Below, piece by piece: positions 33,648-45,582 of a stretch of DNA of 64,000 bases. The DNA comes from Pinus tabuliformis. Taxonomy: Eukaryota; Streptophyta; Pinopsida; Pinales; Pinaceae. Under the pieces are notes generated by a model, which was not told where the DNA came from, did not search any database, and worked only from the letters and a program-made list of their open reading frames with translations. The stretch spans positions 690,008,420-690,072,419 of the forward strand of contig CM062813.1 of the NCBI GenBank assembly GCA_031772625.1, read 5' to 3'. Within the stretch, counting starts at the first letter, position 1, and each line of letters starts with the position of its first letter. The position numbers were made by a program, and so were the translations under genes.

Positions 33648-34727
33648 TGGATTGATTCTAGATCAACAATTCACATTTCGAATTCCTTGTAGGGTTTGCA
33701 AAACCTACAGAAGCCAGTGGGAAGTGACCAAAGCATATTATCAGGAAACAAGATGGTCTCGCATGTGGAAGCTATAGGAACATGCTATTTAACTTTAAGT
33801 AGTGGCTTTGTTTTAGAATTAGAAAAGACCTTTTATGTTCGAAGTTTTTCTAGAAATTTGATTTCAGTTTCAAGGCTTGTACATTTTGGATATTCCTTTA
33901 ACTTTTCAGAAACATCCTTTAGTTTATTTGATAAATCTGACTGTGTTGGGAATGGTATTTTGTCTAATGGTCTTTACTGCATTAATTTACAAAACAATGT
34001 CACTTATGATTCAATGCATGTTCACACTAACACCAAAAGATGTGTTAATAATGAGGATTCCTCTAAATTATGGCACCGGAGATTAGGTCATATCTCCAGA
34101 GAAAGAATTAAAAGATTAGTAAATGAAGGGGTACTTATTACTCTGGATTTTACTGATTTTGAGACTTGTGTGGACTGCATAAAGGGAAAGCAGACCAACA
34201 AGTCAAAGAAAGGTGCCAATAGGAGTTCAGACATATTAGAGATCATACATACTGATATATGTAGTCCAGACATGGACTCACATGGTCAGAGATGCTTCAT
34301 CTCTTTTATAGATGATTACTCACGATATATGTATCTCTACATGCTTCATAAAAACAATGAAGCATTAGATGCCTTTAAGATCTTTAAGGTTGAAGTAGAG
34401 AAACAATGCGGCAAGCAAATTAAGATCGTGAGATCAAATAGAGGTGGAGAATATTATGGTAGATACACAGAAGATGGACAAGCACCTGGGCCATTTGCAA
34501 AATTTCTTCAAGAGCATGGGATTTTTGCCCAATACACCATGCCTGGTTCACTCGACCAGAATGGTGTAGCAGAAAGAAGAAACCGAACATTATTGGACAT
34601 GGTGCAGAGTATGCTTAGCAGCTCCAATCTTGCTAAATCCTTGTGGACTGAAGCACTTAAAACGACAGTGTATATATTAAACAGGGTTCCAACCAAAGTT
34701 GTTCCTAAAACGCCATTTGAATTATAG
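33648..34727 (+). pseudogene. Copia protease and integrase with lost catalytic residues
   Basis: The protease motif reads WIDSRSTIHIS: Gly of D-S-G is Arg. The open frame 33696-34727 carries the pre-integrase domain ([16 protein letters not shown] with CVDCIKGKQ) and the integrase core: D in [10 protein letters not shown], but N in [12 protein letters not shown] where the second catalytic Asp belongs, and E in [10 protein letters not shown]. The frame ends in a UAG at 34725. Both enzymes should be dead. Confidence 0.88.
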
Positions 34728-34745
34728 AAAGGTTGGAAACTAAGT

Positions 34746-36860
34746 TTGCGACATATGCGCATTTGGGGATGCTCGTCTGAAGTAAGAATATATAATCCAC
34801 AAGAGAAGAAGATGGACCCAAGGACCATTAGTGGGTATTTCATTGGATATGTTGAAAGTTATAAAGGTTACGGATTTTATTGTCCATCTCACAGCACTAG
34901 GATTGTGGAATCAAGAAATGCAAAGTTTCTTGAAAATGACTTGATCAGTGGGAGCGATCAAACCAGGAACATAGTTTCTGAGAAGGATCATTCAGAATCT
35001 CAACCTTCCACCTCAAGTGATAGATTGATTATTGTTCACAGCACCCCTCAAGTACAAACTGGTGTTGAACAACCAATTGTTGAAGTTCCACAAGCTGCTG
35101 ACGACATTCCAGTAGATCAGGTAGTTCAAGAGTTGCCAAGAACTTTTGAACAACGAGTTGAACCACATACTTCTCAGGAAGATGATGGTACAACATTAAG
35201 AAGATCTACTAGACCAAAAAGATCAACAATTCATGATGATTATGTTGTGTATCTGCAAGAATCTGACTACAACATTGGAGCTGAAAATGATTCCGAGTCC
35301 TTTTCACAAGCGATGAGTTGCAAAGAATCAGAATTATGGTACAATGCCATGAAGGAAGAGATGAATTCTATAAAGAGTAACAAAGTCTGGGATCTTGTTG
35401 AGTTGTGTAATGGTGCAAAAGCCATTGGATGTAAATGGGTCTTTAAGATAAAGAAAGACTCATTGGGAAGCATTGAAAGATACAAGGCAAGACTTGTTGC
35501 TAAGGGATTCACTCAGAAAGAAGGAATCGACTACACGGAAACTTTTTCTCTTGTATCTAAGAAAGATTCCTTGCGCGTTATTATGGCATTAGTAACCCAT
35601 TTTGACTTGGAGTTGCAACAAATGGATGTGAAAACGACATTTCTCAATGGAGATCTAGAGGAGGAGGTTTACATGAAACAACCTAAAGGATTCCCCTCTA
35701 GTGATGGTGAGAAATTGGTTTGCAAGCTCAAGAAATCATTATACGGTTTAAAACAAGCATCCCACCAATGGTATTTGAAATTCCATAATGTGATTTCTTC
35801 TTTGAGTTTTGTAGAAAACATTATGGATCAATGTATATACCTGAAAGTCAGTGGGAGTAAAATATTTTTTCTTGTTTTATATGTGGATGACATTTTGCTA
35901 GCAACCAATGATAAGGGTTTGCTACATGAGGTGAAATAATTCCTCTCTAAAATTTTCAATATGAAGGATATGGGTGAGGCATCTTATGTCATTGGCATTA
36001 AAATCCATAGAGACAGATTCCGAGGCATCTTGGGTCTGTCTCAAGAAACCTATATTAATAAAATTTTAGAGAGATTTCGGATGAAGGATTGTTCACCAAG
36101 TGTAGCTCCCATTGTGAAGGGTGATAGGTTCAATTTGAACCAATGCCCGAAGAATGACTTTGAAAGGGAACAAATGAAGAACATTCCATATGCTTCTGCT
36201 GTCAGAAGCCTAATGTATGCTCAGGTCTGCACAAGACCTGACATTGCATTTGTTGTGGGAATGTTGGGACGATATCAGAGTGATCCAAGTTTAGACCACT
36301 AGAGAGCTGCAAAGAAAGTAATGAGGTACCTTCAAGGAACCAAAAACTACATGCTTATGTATAGACGGACGAACAATTTGGAAGTAATTGGCTACTCAGA
36401 TTCTGACTTTGCTGGATGTGTTGATTCACACAAATCAACATCAGGATACATTTTTATGATGGCCGGTGGAGCTATATCATGGAGGAGTGCCAAGTAGACC
36501 TTAATTTCCACTTCCACTATGGAAGCCGAGTTAGTCTCCTGTTTTGAGGCTACTTTACATGGTGTATGGCTTAAGAGTTTCATTTATGGGCTTAGAATTA
36601 TGGATTCTATCTCTAAGCCATTAAGAATATATTGCGACAATTCAGCTGCTATTTTTATGGCTGAAAACAACAAAAGTGGGAGTCGAAATAAACACATCGA
36701 CATCAAGTATTTAGCTATAAGGGAACGTGTTAGTGAAAAGAAAGTGGTCATTGAGCACATCAGCACTGAGTTGATGATTGTTGATCCTTTGACTAAGGGC
36801 ATGCCACCGTTTAAATTCAAGGATCATGTAATGAATATGGGACTTTGTTCCATTATGTAG
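34746..36860 (+). pseudogene. Copia RT and RNase H, broken by stops
   Basis: One long frame is open at 34746-35939 with [33 protein letters not shown] and catalytic YVDDILLA. It stops in TAA at 35937-35939, resumes at 35961-36302 (TAG), then at 36519-36860 after another TAG at 36496-36498. RNase H is seen as SDSDFAGCVDSHKSTSGY and ISTSTMEAELVSCFEA, ending with DPLTKGMPPFKFKDHV and MNMGLC. All pieces are in the same phase, so the decay is by point stops rather than indels. Confidence 0.9.
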
Positions 36861-37173
36861 TTTCTCATTATATGGACAATGTTATTTTAATGAAATTCTT
36901 AATTATTGTGATGTTGTTTCTCATATTTATGTGCACCTTAATTTGATTTGAGAGAATTCATCTGTGTAGGACCAAGAATAAACATAAGGTTTATTCATTA
37001 AAAAAAATTTGCCACATAAAATATAATAGAAATAAATACATAGTAATACATGGAAGATAATACTCGTCATTAGAGGACTTATCGCCATGATTCATGTATC
37101 TATTACTTAATACAAATTATCAATGGGTTTTAAGATGAGACATTAAATTGAAGGTATGGACCAAGTGGGAGAA
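36861..37173 (+). other. Copia 3' untranslated region and polypurine tract
   Basis: Non-coding DNA ending aagtgggagaa, the usual polypurine tract of this Copia type, directly before the 3' LTR. Confidence 0.8.
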
Positions 37174-39156
37174 TGTTAAGCTCCTTTTACGGCTTCCAAT
37201 GGCACCGATAATTTGGAAACAATCTGCCAGTTATTTCCTTCAATTACGGAAACCAACTGTAGTTATTTCCTTCAATTATGGAAACCAACTGCAGTTGATT
37301 ACTTTCTTGTTAGGAGCTCCTGGAGTGGTCCATTACTCCTTCTGCAGTTCTCTACCATGTTCTGTGGAACAATTGACACATAGCCAACAGAAGCTTGATG
37401 GAAGCTTGGCTATAAATACTTCTGTTTGGTCCCCAAGCTCACTAACTCAAACCCTTTCAGTCTTACGCCATCAAGTTAGAGTGAGTAGAGCTTGGAAGTG
37501 CCTCACGAATGAGAGATTTTGGGTGAATTTTGTAAATCTAAGGGTGACTGTTACACAAAAATATCGTCACCATGATTATTCGCAGTCAGTATGGGTCTAT
37601 CATCACTTGTACTGTCCTCCTAGGCAAGTCTCAGACCTCAGATCTTCAAGTCAAGCTTTGAAAATAAGAGAAAGACATTAAAAATCAATAAAACTCTGGT
37701 TCCGCACTTTCACTCACTATTACCTGTGGTCCCGCACCTTCTGTTTACAAAAACTGTGGACCTGTCCACTCTGTCCCTAAAGGTGTGGGTGCGGACCCCT
37801 GTGAAAGTCAAAAGGCGCAAGTTTTATCTTAAAAAACTCACTTTGGGTTAATTCTAGAGGATTCTAGAAGGAATTTTGACGTGGATTGTTCGCTCTGAGG
37901 TGGTTCATGCATCCCAAAAGAGAAGGAGCTAATCCCTTGATGAGAGGAGCTATCCCTTTGAAGGAGGACTTTATCCCTTTGAAGCAGGACCTAGTAACCT
38001 CCCTCCATTGCACTATAAATACAGGCATTGGGCTGGTTGCTGAAGAGGTTAGAAGCTGAACATTTTTTAGGGTAAATGCTGGTGAAATCAAGACTTCCTA
38101 GTTGAGCTTAAGAGGAGAGATCACATACCTTTTTGGCTTCATTGGGGAGTGAGTGAAACTTGTCAAAGTAGGGGAGACTTCTTGCTGGACCCTGGGAGGA
38201 GCTTGTACAGCGTCAAGGCAAAGGTTGTAAAGTTCTTCTTCTTTTGAATTAATACAGTCAAACTCATTTTTCTCAACAAGTATCTCATGTTATTTGTTTC
38301 ATGGACTCCTTGACTTTCATGTTAAATATGTTTTATGATATTGGCTTTTCAGGTGCTATTTAATTTGTTTGCCTTGTTTGTGTTTGCATATTCGCGACAA
38401 AGGAGCTCATTTGGGTCGAAGGAGCGAGGGCATCCACAAACTTACGTTGGACCTAAGGTAGGCCCTAAAACACTTGTTTGCCATTGTTTATTAAAGCATA
38501 TTTAGAGAAAGATAGTGTCTGGTTGGTTTGCTTGTCATTAGGTCTTCTTAAGATTCTAGGAAGGTCTATCTTGTCCGCAAGATCGACTTATTCCGTGTGA
38601 CAGTGACGTTTGCAAAGCTGAGAGAATGCGCAGTTTCATATGATTCACCAGTTTCGTGCATGCTTTTGACGTTCACCTGGGAGTTGCTTGGAGGTGATAA
38701 GATTCTGGACGAAGTGTAAGTGTGTTAATTTCACGAAAGCAAAATAGCAGAATGCGTTGATAAGAATTCTAATTCCGTTAGTAAGCAGCCTTGATGCACC
38801 ACAGAGTTTCTCTCTTCAGCGTTTATATGCTCACTTGCCTTGCCTTGACGCGGGTTTTCAATACAAATAAGTAAAGTTTTGACACTGGAAGGAAGAAGGC
38901 CGGCGGACGAGTTTTGGAATCTCTTATTTCTTCCCTGCCTGCATCCATCCAAGGAGGTCTTTGAGACTACTGGTTTTGATCTAGCCAGCAACGCATGTAA
39001 ACACATCAGAAAACAAAAGAACAGACTGCCTCAAGCGTAGCAGAAAGTTTGGTTTTGGAGTGTGAGCAACATCAATGGCCAGAGGTATGATTTCTTGGGT
39101 ATGTTCGATTCTTTTAAATGTTTATTCCGCATTATAGAATCGTCAATAAGCTAACA
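37174..39156 (+). repeat. 3' LTR of the kinase-splitting Copia, enlarged by a solo LTR
   Basis: Parts 37174-37548 and 38608-39156 align with the 5' LTR. The TATA box recurs at about 37411. The middle 1054 bp belong to another element. Confidence 0.93.
37549..38602 (+). mobile_element. Solo LTR (1054 bp) nested in the Copia 3' LTR
   Basis: The ends form a short inverted repeat (tgttacac at the left, gtgtgaca at the right) with TG and CA at the termini. The TSD gtgac is at 37544-37548 and 38603-38607. A TATA box tataaata lies at about 38014. No primer site, coding sequence or partner LTR is present. It is most simply the remnant of a full element that lost its body by LTR-LTR recombination. 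No other copy of this LTR family is in the window. Confidence 0.85.
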
Positions 39157-39378
39157 GCCAGTGCCATAATTCTGTCCCTAGGAGAAGGCTTTGAGCATTG
39201 TTCACGTGATCTATTCACCTCTGTATTGCATTCCCCAGTTGGGCTCGGGATGCTGAGTGACAGAGTGGGGGTAGTCCGAGAAGAATTGGAATCCCATACT
39301 TTATTCCTAAAATCCAAATGACTAGTTGGGGATCCCGGACCCCTAATGGCTTCCTTTGCTTCCATGGAAGAGCAGTCC

Positions 39379-40089
39379 TCATTCATAAAAGGATGGGTCA
39401 ACAGCTCTGGTCCACCTCCTCACGGGATCTTTCCGAAAGAATTTTTCTAAGAAATCCCGCATCTGAGATGAAAGCCAGGCAAGCAACTCAGGCAAATCCT
39501 CCATGCATCCAATCCGATACATTGCGGCTAGGGGACTGGAAACGTGGCTCCATGGAGGCCTGCCAGTGGCCATTTCAAGCACAGTGCAGGTGAGAGACCA
39601 AATATCAGAAGCAGGCCCTTGCTGCAACTGGTTCACCACCTCTGGTGCCATCCACTGAGGGGTTCCTCTCAATTGCAGTGCCTCCTGGGGCTTCTCCTCA
39701 TCACCAAACTTCTTGGCAAAGCCAAAGTCAGCAAGCTTCACACCATTGGCACCCACAAGAACATTCTTCCCCTTGATATCACAGTGCACAATCCCCTGCT
39801 TGTGTAGGTAGTCGATCTCACGTAGGATGTCGCGTGTGTGTGATCTGACCACTGATTCGTGCAACTTTCCTACAAACTTACTCAGCAGATCCACCAAGCT
39901 GCCACCTGACATGTACTCTATGAACAAATTGTTCAACCTTGCACCCTTCTCGCAGCTGTAATTATGCCCCAGGCAGTGAAATATATATGGAGAATCCAGG
40001 CACCATAAAATCTGGTACTCATTTTCCAGAGCGACATTAAAACCAGGTGCCGATTTGATTGCAAAGAGTTGCCCATTACAGCTGCTCAT
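39379..40089 (-). pseudogene. Kinase C: the kinase-domain frame up to the frameshift
   Basis: This is the longest uninterrupted stretch of the kinase (236 codons from the internal ATG at 40089). It covers subdomain II to XI: catalytic Lys near residue 12, HCDIKGKN near 99-106, DFG near 117-119 and MAPE near 147-150. It ends in RKDPVRRWTRAVDPSFYE, where the last eight residues are out of frame; the native continuation (ELLTHPFMNED) is in the neighbouring frame at 39401-39132. Copies A and B align only to the part before DFGFAKKFG plus one or two codons. Confidence 0.92.
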
Positions 40090-40143
40090 GGCAAGGCTGA
40101 CTGTTCCATAAGCTCCGGCACTCTTCTTTGGCCCTCCCCATCT

Positions 40144-41570
40144 CTAGCTCGATTACCATTTAGCTCAGACTGACTATTGGTGGTGGTGTTCTGCGATTAT
40201 AAACGCCCAGTGGGAACAAGGCGAGTGAGGAAAGCAACAGTAACACGTTGGAATCGATTTCTTTGAAAGCTACCCAAACCCGCTAACAATGCTTTGCTTT
40301 CGTGGCCGCCCAAGACACCTGGCATTGTTTTATCGGGTGTCGGAGTATTCTCGCCTGCAATGTTGACGTTGAGTAGAGTCAAATATACACGAGTGCCATG
40401 GGACGTGGATGACGTGTGTGTGAACGGAACACGCATCGAATCGTGTTATTCGAACAGAGCGGAGGTTGTGGTTATTTAAAAGAATAGTTACCTAATTCGG
40501 TCGAATTGATAGAAAAAATTCGAAAATACAACAGTTCGGTTTGGTTGGTGAATTAATTCGCTAATTCAAAGTTCGTCACGGCATGCACAGTTTCACAAGA
40601 GAGCACAACAGTTTTCCACACAACCGATTCAGTTTACAGGGATAACAACCGTTTTCCACTTCGCCCATCAGTTGTATGCGATTTTAACCCAATAAAAACA
40701 CATACAACTTTCCATTAATGAACTTAGACTTGATGGACCGCAAAGCAAGTTTCCGAGACCGGTGAGATGTTAGGGTAAGTCTTAATGAATGGTAAACTAG
40801 TTGGTTTTTTAATCGATGAGATTTTAGAAGTATATTTTAATAGTTGGTTTTTTAATCAATAAGATTTAGGAACTAATTTTTTTTTAAGTAAAGTAGTTAA
40901 TGGTTTTTTTTCATCGATAAGATTTTAGGAAGTATATAAATAGGTTATTTAGGACAGATAATATAACATAAATATATGTATAATATATTCATTAAATTTA
41001 AATACAAATATGTAAGGAAAATTTTGATAAATTTTTTTGGATTAATTTTTTGGTTGAAAATTTGAATAATATTAAATTATAATATTTAAAATTTGTATTA
41101 TATATAATAATAAATTTTATGGTTAATTGTTACACTGTCAAATTTGGGGATCCATATTATTTGAAAATAATAGTGAAAAAAATTAGATTTTCAATATTAA
41201 TTATATATTTCAAATTTTAAAATATTAAAAAAATAATATTTTTAAACATTATAGATATTTATTCTAAAAAATTTTCCTACTGGATTTTAAACAATCAATT
41301 ATTTTTCGTATCCAATTCGAATAACTGGATAAGTATGTCTTAAAAAACGCATCAAATTCGAGCTAAGGTAATTATGTTTAAAAGCACTGCATGGGAGACG
41401 TAGGTGTAAAGGAGTTGGGATGCTTTCTCTATCATGATTTTTTCCAATTATGTAATTTGTGAACGTAGGTATGAAGTGGTTTTAGTCATATATCAAAGTA
41501 AATATAGATCGGGCAAAGTTTAGCATGAATATTAGAAGTTGTCTCTCTTTTATGCTTTACATGGGATAAG
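40144..41570. other. Upstream region of kinase C, shared with copy B except for an insert
   Basis: Bases 40144-40480 match 61910-62335 in copy B with gaps, and 41391-41470 match 62345-62430. Conserved blocks include gcgattataaacgcccag and gccatgggacgtggatgac. This is the presumed 5' regulatory flank of the kinase. Between the blocks lies 40482-41390, which B does not have. Confidence 0.75.
40482..41390. repeat. About 0.9-kb AT-rich insertion specific to copy C
   Basis: Copy B passes directly from gttgtggttgtttgaaag to ggagacgtgggtg; copy C has about 900 bp between the same points. The inside has a repeat of about 50-60 bp (tagttggttttttaatc or a variant, at about 40797, 40843 and 40890). No clean terminal repeats or TSD were found, so the nature of the insert is unknown. 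Confidence 0.6.
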
Positions 41571-41924
41571 GTGGTGAAATGTTCTGAAATTAGGGGTTGA
41601 GATTAGATAGTTACGATGTAGGAAGACTTGCAATTGTTTTCAATTTGTATTTATAATTTATTTTTCCAATATTTTTTATTTTATTTTATTTATTTTTATA
41701 ATTCATAATTTATTAGTTAAATTATTTTTATCATTATATTTAATAAAAAAACATGGAAATGTTATTTAGTTGTAGGTCTGATAGACCAATTTGGTCTCAG
41801 TGGACCTTAACCATTATCATCATCATCAATATTCGCCGCTCCTTATTGTGGATAAAAATAAAAATATTTTATGTTTTCCTATTTTTATGAAAAAATTATT
41901 AAATATTATTATGTATTTAAATTA
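41571..41924. other. Junction between the kinase C flank and copy B
   Basis: About 350 bp of AT-rich DNA with no gene seen; includes a short atc repeat near 41817. Copy B homology begins at about 41925. Confidence 0.5.
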
Positions 41925-44033
41925 ATATATATTTTATTAACTATTAATTTATTATTATTATATTATAGATGAAAATATAAATATTTAATTTTAAAATGTA
42001 ATGATAAATGTTAATAAACATTAATATGGGCTAGGTCCATCATAATATATATTCTATATGATTTCGGTTTGGGTTTTCATCTTAATTTTGTATCTACCCA
42101 GATAGATAAAAATTTCTTTTGATTCTAAAAGAAGTTTGTATATAAAGAGATTTGATTACGCTCGGTGCTTGCTAGATCTCTAGTTAACATGGATCTAGGA
42201 TGGTGTAATCTCCCCCTTTAAATAGACTATATTCCACATGAATACCGTGGGTCAATACCATGGGCCAATTTTATTTTTATTTTTATTTTATTTTTTAAGA
42301 TTATTTTTATTTTCTTTATTTTATTTTGACCAAATTAAAATGTTTACATTACATTATATTAATCTTTTCATTTGATTTTATTTTTATTTTTATGTAATTT
42401 GACTTAGTTAAGATGTTAAACATTGCATTACAACAATTCTATCACACTGAACTAAAAAGTAAGACAATTATAATTATTTATTTTATTTTATTTTATTATA
42501 TTTTTATTGTTATGTAATTTGACCAAGTCAAAATGTTTACATAACATAACTTCAATCATATTTACTTTTCTAGTTTTAATTTTTAGATGATTGCATAAGC
42601 TCTCAAATATATACTTCACAATTTATTATTTTTCAACAACAATATATACTTCACAATTTATTATGTTTCTACTCGAAAGAAATTATAAAAATAATTAAAT
42701 AATTTTTTTATTTTATAAAATAAAATGTTTAAAGAATGTTAATTTATTATTTGAATATTCTTTATATATGATAAAACATAATTTGCAGAGAATTTTAATT
42801 CATTATAAATATGGTTTATATATGATTATCTCTAGTTTTGAGAATTTGTGAGAACGTGTGTCTATTTTAAAATAAAATAGTTGTGGTTGTATTATGAAAT
42901 GAAGTTTAGTTGTTACAACTAAATTAGGTTATAGTTTTATTTGTATGTTGTTTTCAGAAAGATTTATGTTTAAATTTAGTCATCATAGTTTAAGTATTTT
43001 GTAAAGATTTTAAAATTATAATATGGATAGCTTTATAAATTGAACGTATAATTAAATAGTGTATTAAGAAAAAACAATTACAATTTATATTGGTAAAAAG
43101 CAAGCAAAGTAATCAACATATTATAGCAAGTACAAATTTTATCAAAAACTATTTTTACTCTTATGGAATCTAGATAAAACCTAATCAATGAAAATAATTG
43201 GCATGATATTAAGACAAACACATGTAAGATTTTTTCATTATTGCAACTTCATGTATCTGTTACGATTACTCTTGCATTGTGTACATCTCTCTGTTCGATC
43301 CCTATTTTTTGTAATAATAATTGTGATTGTAACACCAACATGGAGAACCACGACCCAATTAAATACATGATAATTATTAATTAAAATTAATTAATTAACA
43401 CAATTGAAGAAGGGACAACCTTACAAGTCTTGTTCATTAGTTCTTCCCAAAGTTGCTTGCTTTTCCACATGGTTTAAAAACCCATGACCCATATCTTGTT
43501 GAATTAAATGCAACAATTGCTTGTAGCCAAGAGAAGCCATGGTCTAACAAGTTTAATGTGATCGGTTTGGGGTTGAATTGAGTTCATAGAGCCACAAAAA
43601 CTGGTACGCAATTGGACTGGGGCAGTAGAAAGAAATGCAATGCCCATTCCCATTTGTTCCCTCTCGCAAATTGAAGATACAACCTGGGAACTGATCACAC
43701 TGAAGAGAAAAGGCATTGCTCTCTCTCGGCGATGTGAAGGAACATGAAGGGAGTTCTATATATGTGCACAACACAAATGAATTCAAGAGTTCATTCATTG
43801 GATGCTTGGAATAGAACTTGGATGCCCAACATTTTTACTGTTTTTGTCTCCGGTGGACTTGGATTCCCTTATCCCTCAGATTCTTGATGCTTTATGACCT
43901 TGAGCTTGCACATTGTGGCTCTTGGTGCTAGCTACCACATTTCGTTTGAGGCCACTGAAATCCATGTGTGAGCTTGTGATGCTAGTGTGCATCCTAGTGA
44001 TCAAAATGCAATCACTAGGTGCTTGTAGTTAGA
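41925..44033. other. Copy B non-coding backbone, left part
   Basis: AT-rich with no supported gene. It matches 275-565 and 2043-3837 of copy A. Ends at the TSD ctaac of the Gypsy array. Confidence 0.75.
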
Positions 44034-44376
44034 CTAACTAATCGAGGTGGATATTGGTGGCCACCCGCCAATTCCACTTGGACCCCCACCATTGTTTCTT
44101 TCAGTTTTTCAGTTTCTTTAATTGTAGCACAATATACTATTTTTAGCAGTTTTTCAGGTCATAAACTTTCAGAGCTGTTTTGAGGCCCTAAACAACGTTT
44201 TTTTGGCAATCTACTGCTAGAAATTTTGTAATAAAATCATCTTTTCCGTCGTAGTCCTCGGAGATATCTTTGCAACGGGGTATCATGCGCGTCAAACGAA
44301 GATAATATGACCAAGTCATGACGTCGGGAAGTTGGTTGTCCAACTAACCCCAACAGGGCCCATAAACTCTTGGTGT

Positions 44377-45582
44377 TGTAGAAATTTTGAATAATATGAC
44401 ACATATTCACAGAGATTATCCTGATTATACACTTATAAGCGGAACATGCATAATACATAACCTCCTCTACGTTGATCATCAATTTACAGAAGCAGAAACA
44501 TTCACAGGCGCACATAGAAGCATCAATCAAACTTATTAACACAGTATGTATCCCGGCGAAAGCATCTCGCTAAAAACCCCAACTATCTGTATATTATATT
44601 GATTGAATCATGTATCATTACAAAGTACAATGCTTATCATAAGCAATCCAGTACCAGCTCCACCTGTTACACACAATACAACTCAGATCTGATCTCCAAA
44701 TCTATTCCACTGCTTGCCTGCCTCCACAACTCAATACCTGCTCAAGTATGAATGAGAATGGTTTACCAAACTCATATTTAACCTCCAAAGAATCACTCAC
44801 ACTGGGAAAGACGTGAGCAGAGGCTATAATACTTGGTATTGGCCAATTCATTGGCATACTCAATCCCTTTGATTGTGCAAATCATCATGCACAACTATAG
44901 TCACAACTGATAGCAATCTGATCCTCTAACACCTGTCCCTCCTGAACTGAACATGCACTGACATGCAACTAAGTTAACTGATGTATTCTATAGTTGCATT
45001 ACGAGTTAATAATTAGTTTAACAACTCATCATTAGTCTATTTTTAGTTAGACTAATTACAACTAGTTTAACCAAGTCAAACTGAACACAACTCCATCAAC
45101 TCTACAATCAACTCCACCAAACTCAACTGATTGAGTTCTAACTGAAGTCATGCATGCAACAACTCAACTGACCCACAAAGAAAGCGTACTTCCTTCTGAC
45201 AACTGCATGTGCCACATCTGTAGCTCAAACTGAAGTGCTCCAAGAGAATAAGATCAAGTTTATAGTCCAAATATTATTATGAGACAATAATATTTGACTT
45301 TTCTATTTTTGACAGCCAGTCTAAAAATAGACTTTGATCACTCCTACTGTGATCACTCCTGCTGTGATCACTCCTGCTGTGATCATCCCTACTGTGGTCA
45401 CTCCTGCTGTGATCATCCCTGCTGTGGTCACTCCTGCTGTGATCATCCCTGCTGGGATCCAAAAATAGAACTTGCGCCATAATTTGCCTGCGGGCCCACT
45501 TAGTGAAGGCGACTCCTTTCCACTAAGCTCCATCATCTTGTTGCATTCTCAACAAGCATTTCTTGTTGCACACTTTTCAACA
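44377..45582 (-). repeat. 3' LTR of the Gag-only element (left side)
   Basis: 1206 bp. It contains an eight-unit, 15-bp minisatellite at 45335-45454. Confidence 0.92.
45335..45454. repeat. 15-bp minisatellite inside the LTR (8 units)
   Basis: Units alternate between tgatcactcctgctg and tgatcatccctgctg types. The partner LTR has nine units (48174-48308). Repeated tgatca motifs make the array nearly palindromic unit by unit. The array can be read in several open frames on either strand, which is a by-product of its period. Confidence 0.92.

Larger units (their letters stand above)
29971..39156 (+). mobile_element. Ty1/copia LTR retrotransposon (9.2 kb) inside kinase C
   Basis: The 5' LTR is 29971-30894 (924 bp) and the 3' LTR 37174-39156; the latter is 924 bp after subtracting a 1054-bp solo LTR and its 5-bp TSD. 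LTRs run tgttaagctcc to agctaaca. The flanks are cccag (29966-29970) and gccag (39157-39161), a 5-bp TSD with one change. The primer site tggtatcagagcc starts at 30897 and aagtgggagaa precedes the 3' LTR. Gag, protease, integrase, RT and RNase H are in Copia order but carry at least seven stops. A 1.0-kb retroposed insert enlarges the 5' leader. Confidence 0.95.
29878..40143 (-). pseudogene. MAPKKK17/18/20-like kinase, copy C, split by a 9.2-kb Copia
   Basis: Read on the minus strand from 40143, the frame has a partial ATP loop (SAGAYGTVSLAM), the subdomain II Lys (LFAIK), the C-helix Glu (ALENEY), LFIEYMSGGSLVDLLS, catalytic HCDIKGKN, DFGFAKKFG, GTPQWMAPEVV and SDIWSL. HCD in place of HRD is normal for this plant subfamily. 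Lesions: an in-frame stop at 40144-40146 with no ATG at the expected N-terminus, a 12-bp gap that removes the first loop Gly, WSLT for WSLG, and a one-base frameshift near 39415 before ELLTHPFMNEDC. The C-tail (SPRDRIMAL) is cut at 39157 by the Copia; its last codons resume at 29970 and end at a TGA (29878-29880). The family is intronless, cytosolic or nuclear, and phosphorylates MAPKKs. Confidence 0.9.

Noticed and set aside
37174..39156. A different LTR family at the 3' end of the kinase-splitting Copia
   Set aside because: After subtracting the solo LTR and its TSD the length is 924 bp, identical to the 5' LTR, and the ends match.
45277..45480. Open frames with repeated SRSDHSRDDH residues in the LTR of the Gag-only element
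   Set aside because: They arise from the 15-bp minisatellite, whose period is a multiple of three; the same array is open in more than one frame on both strands.
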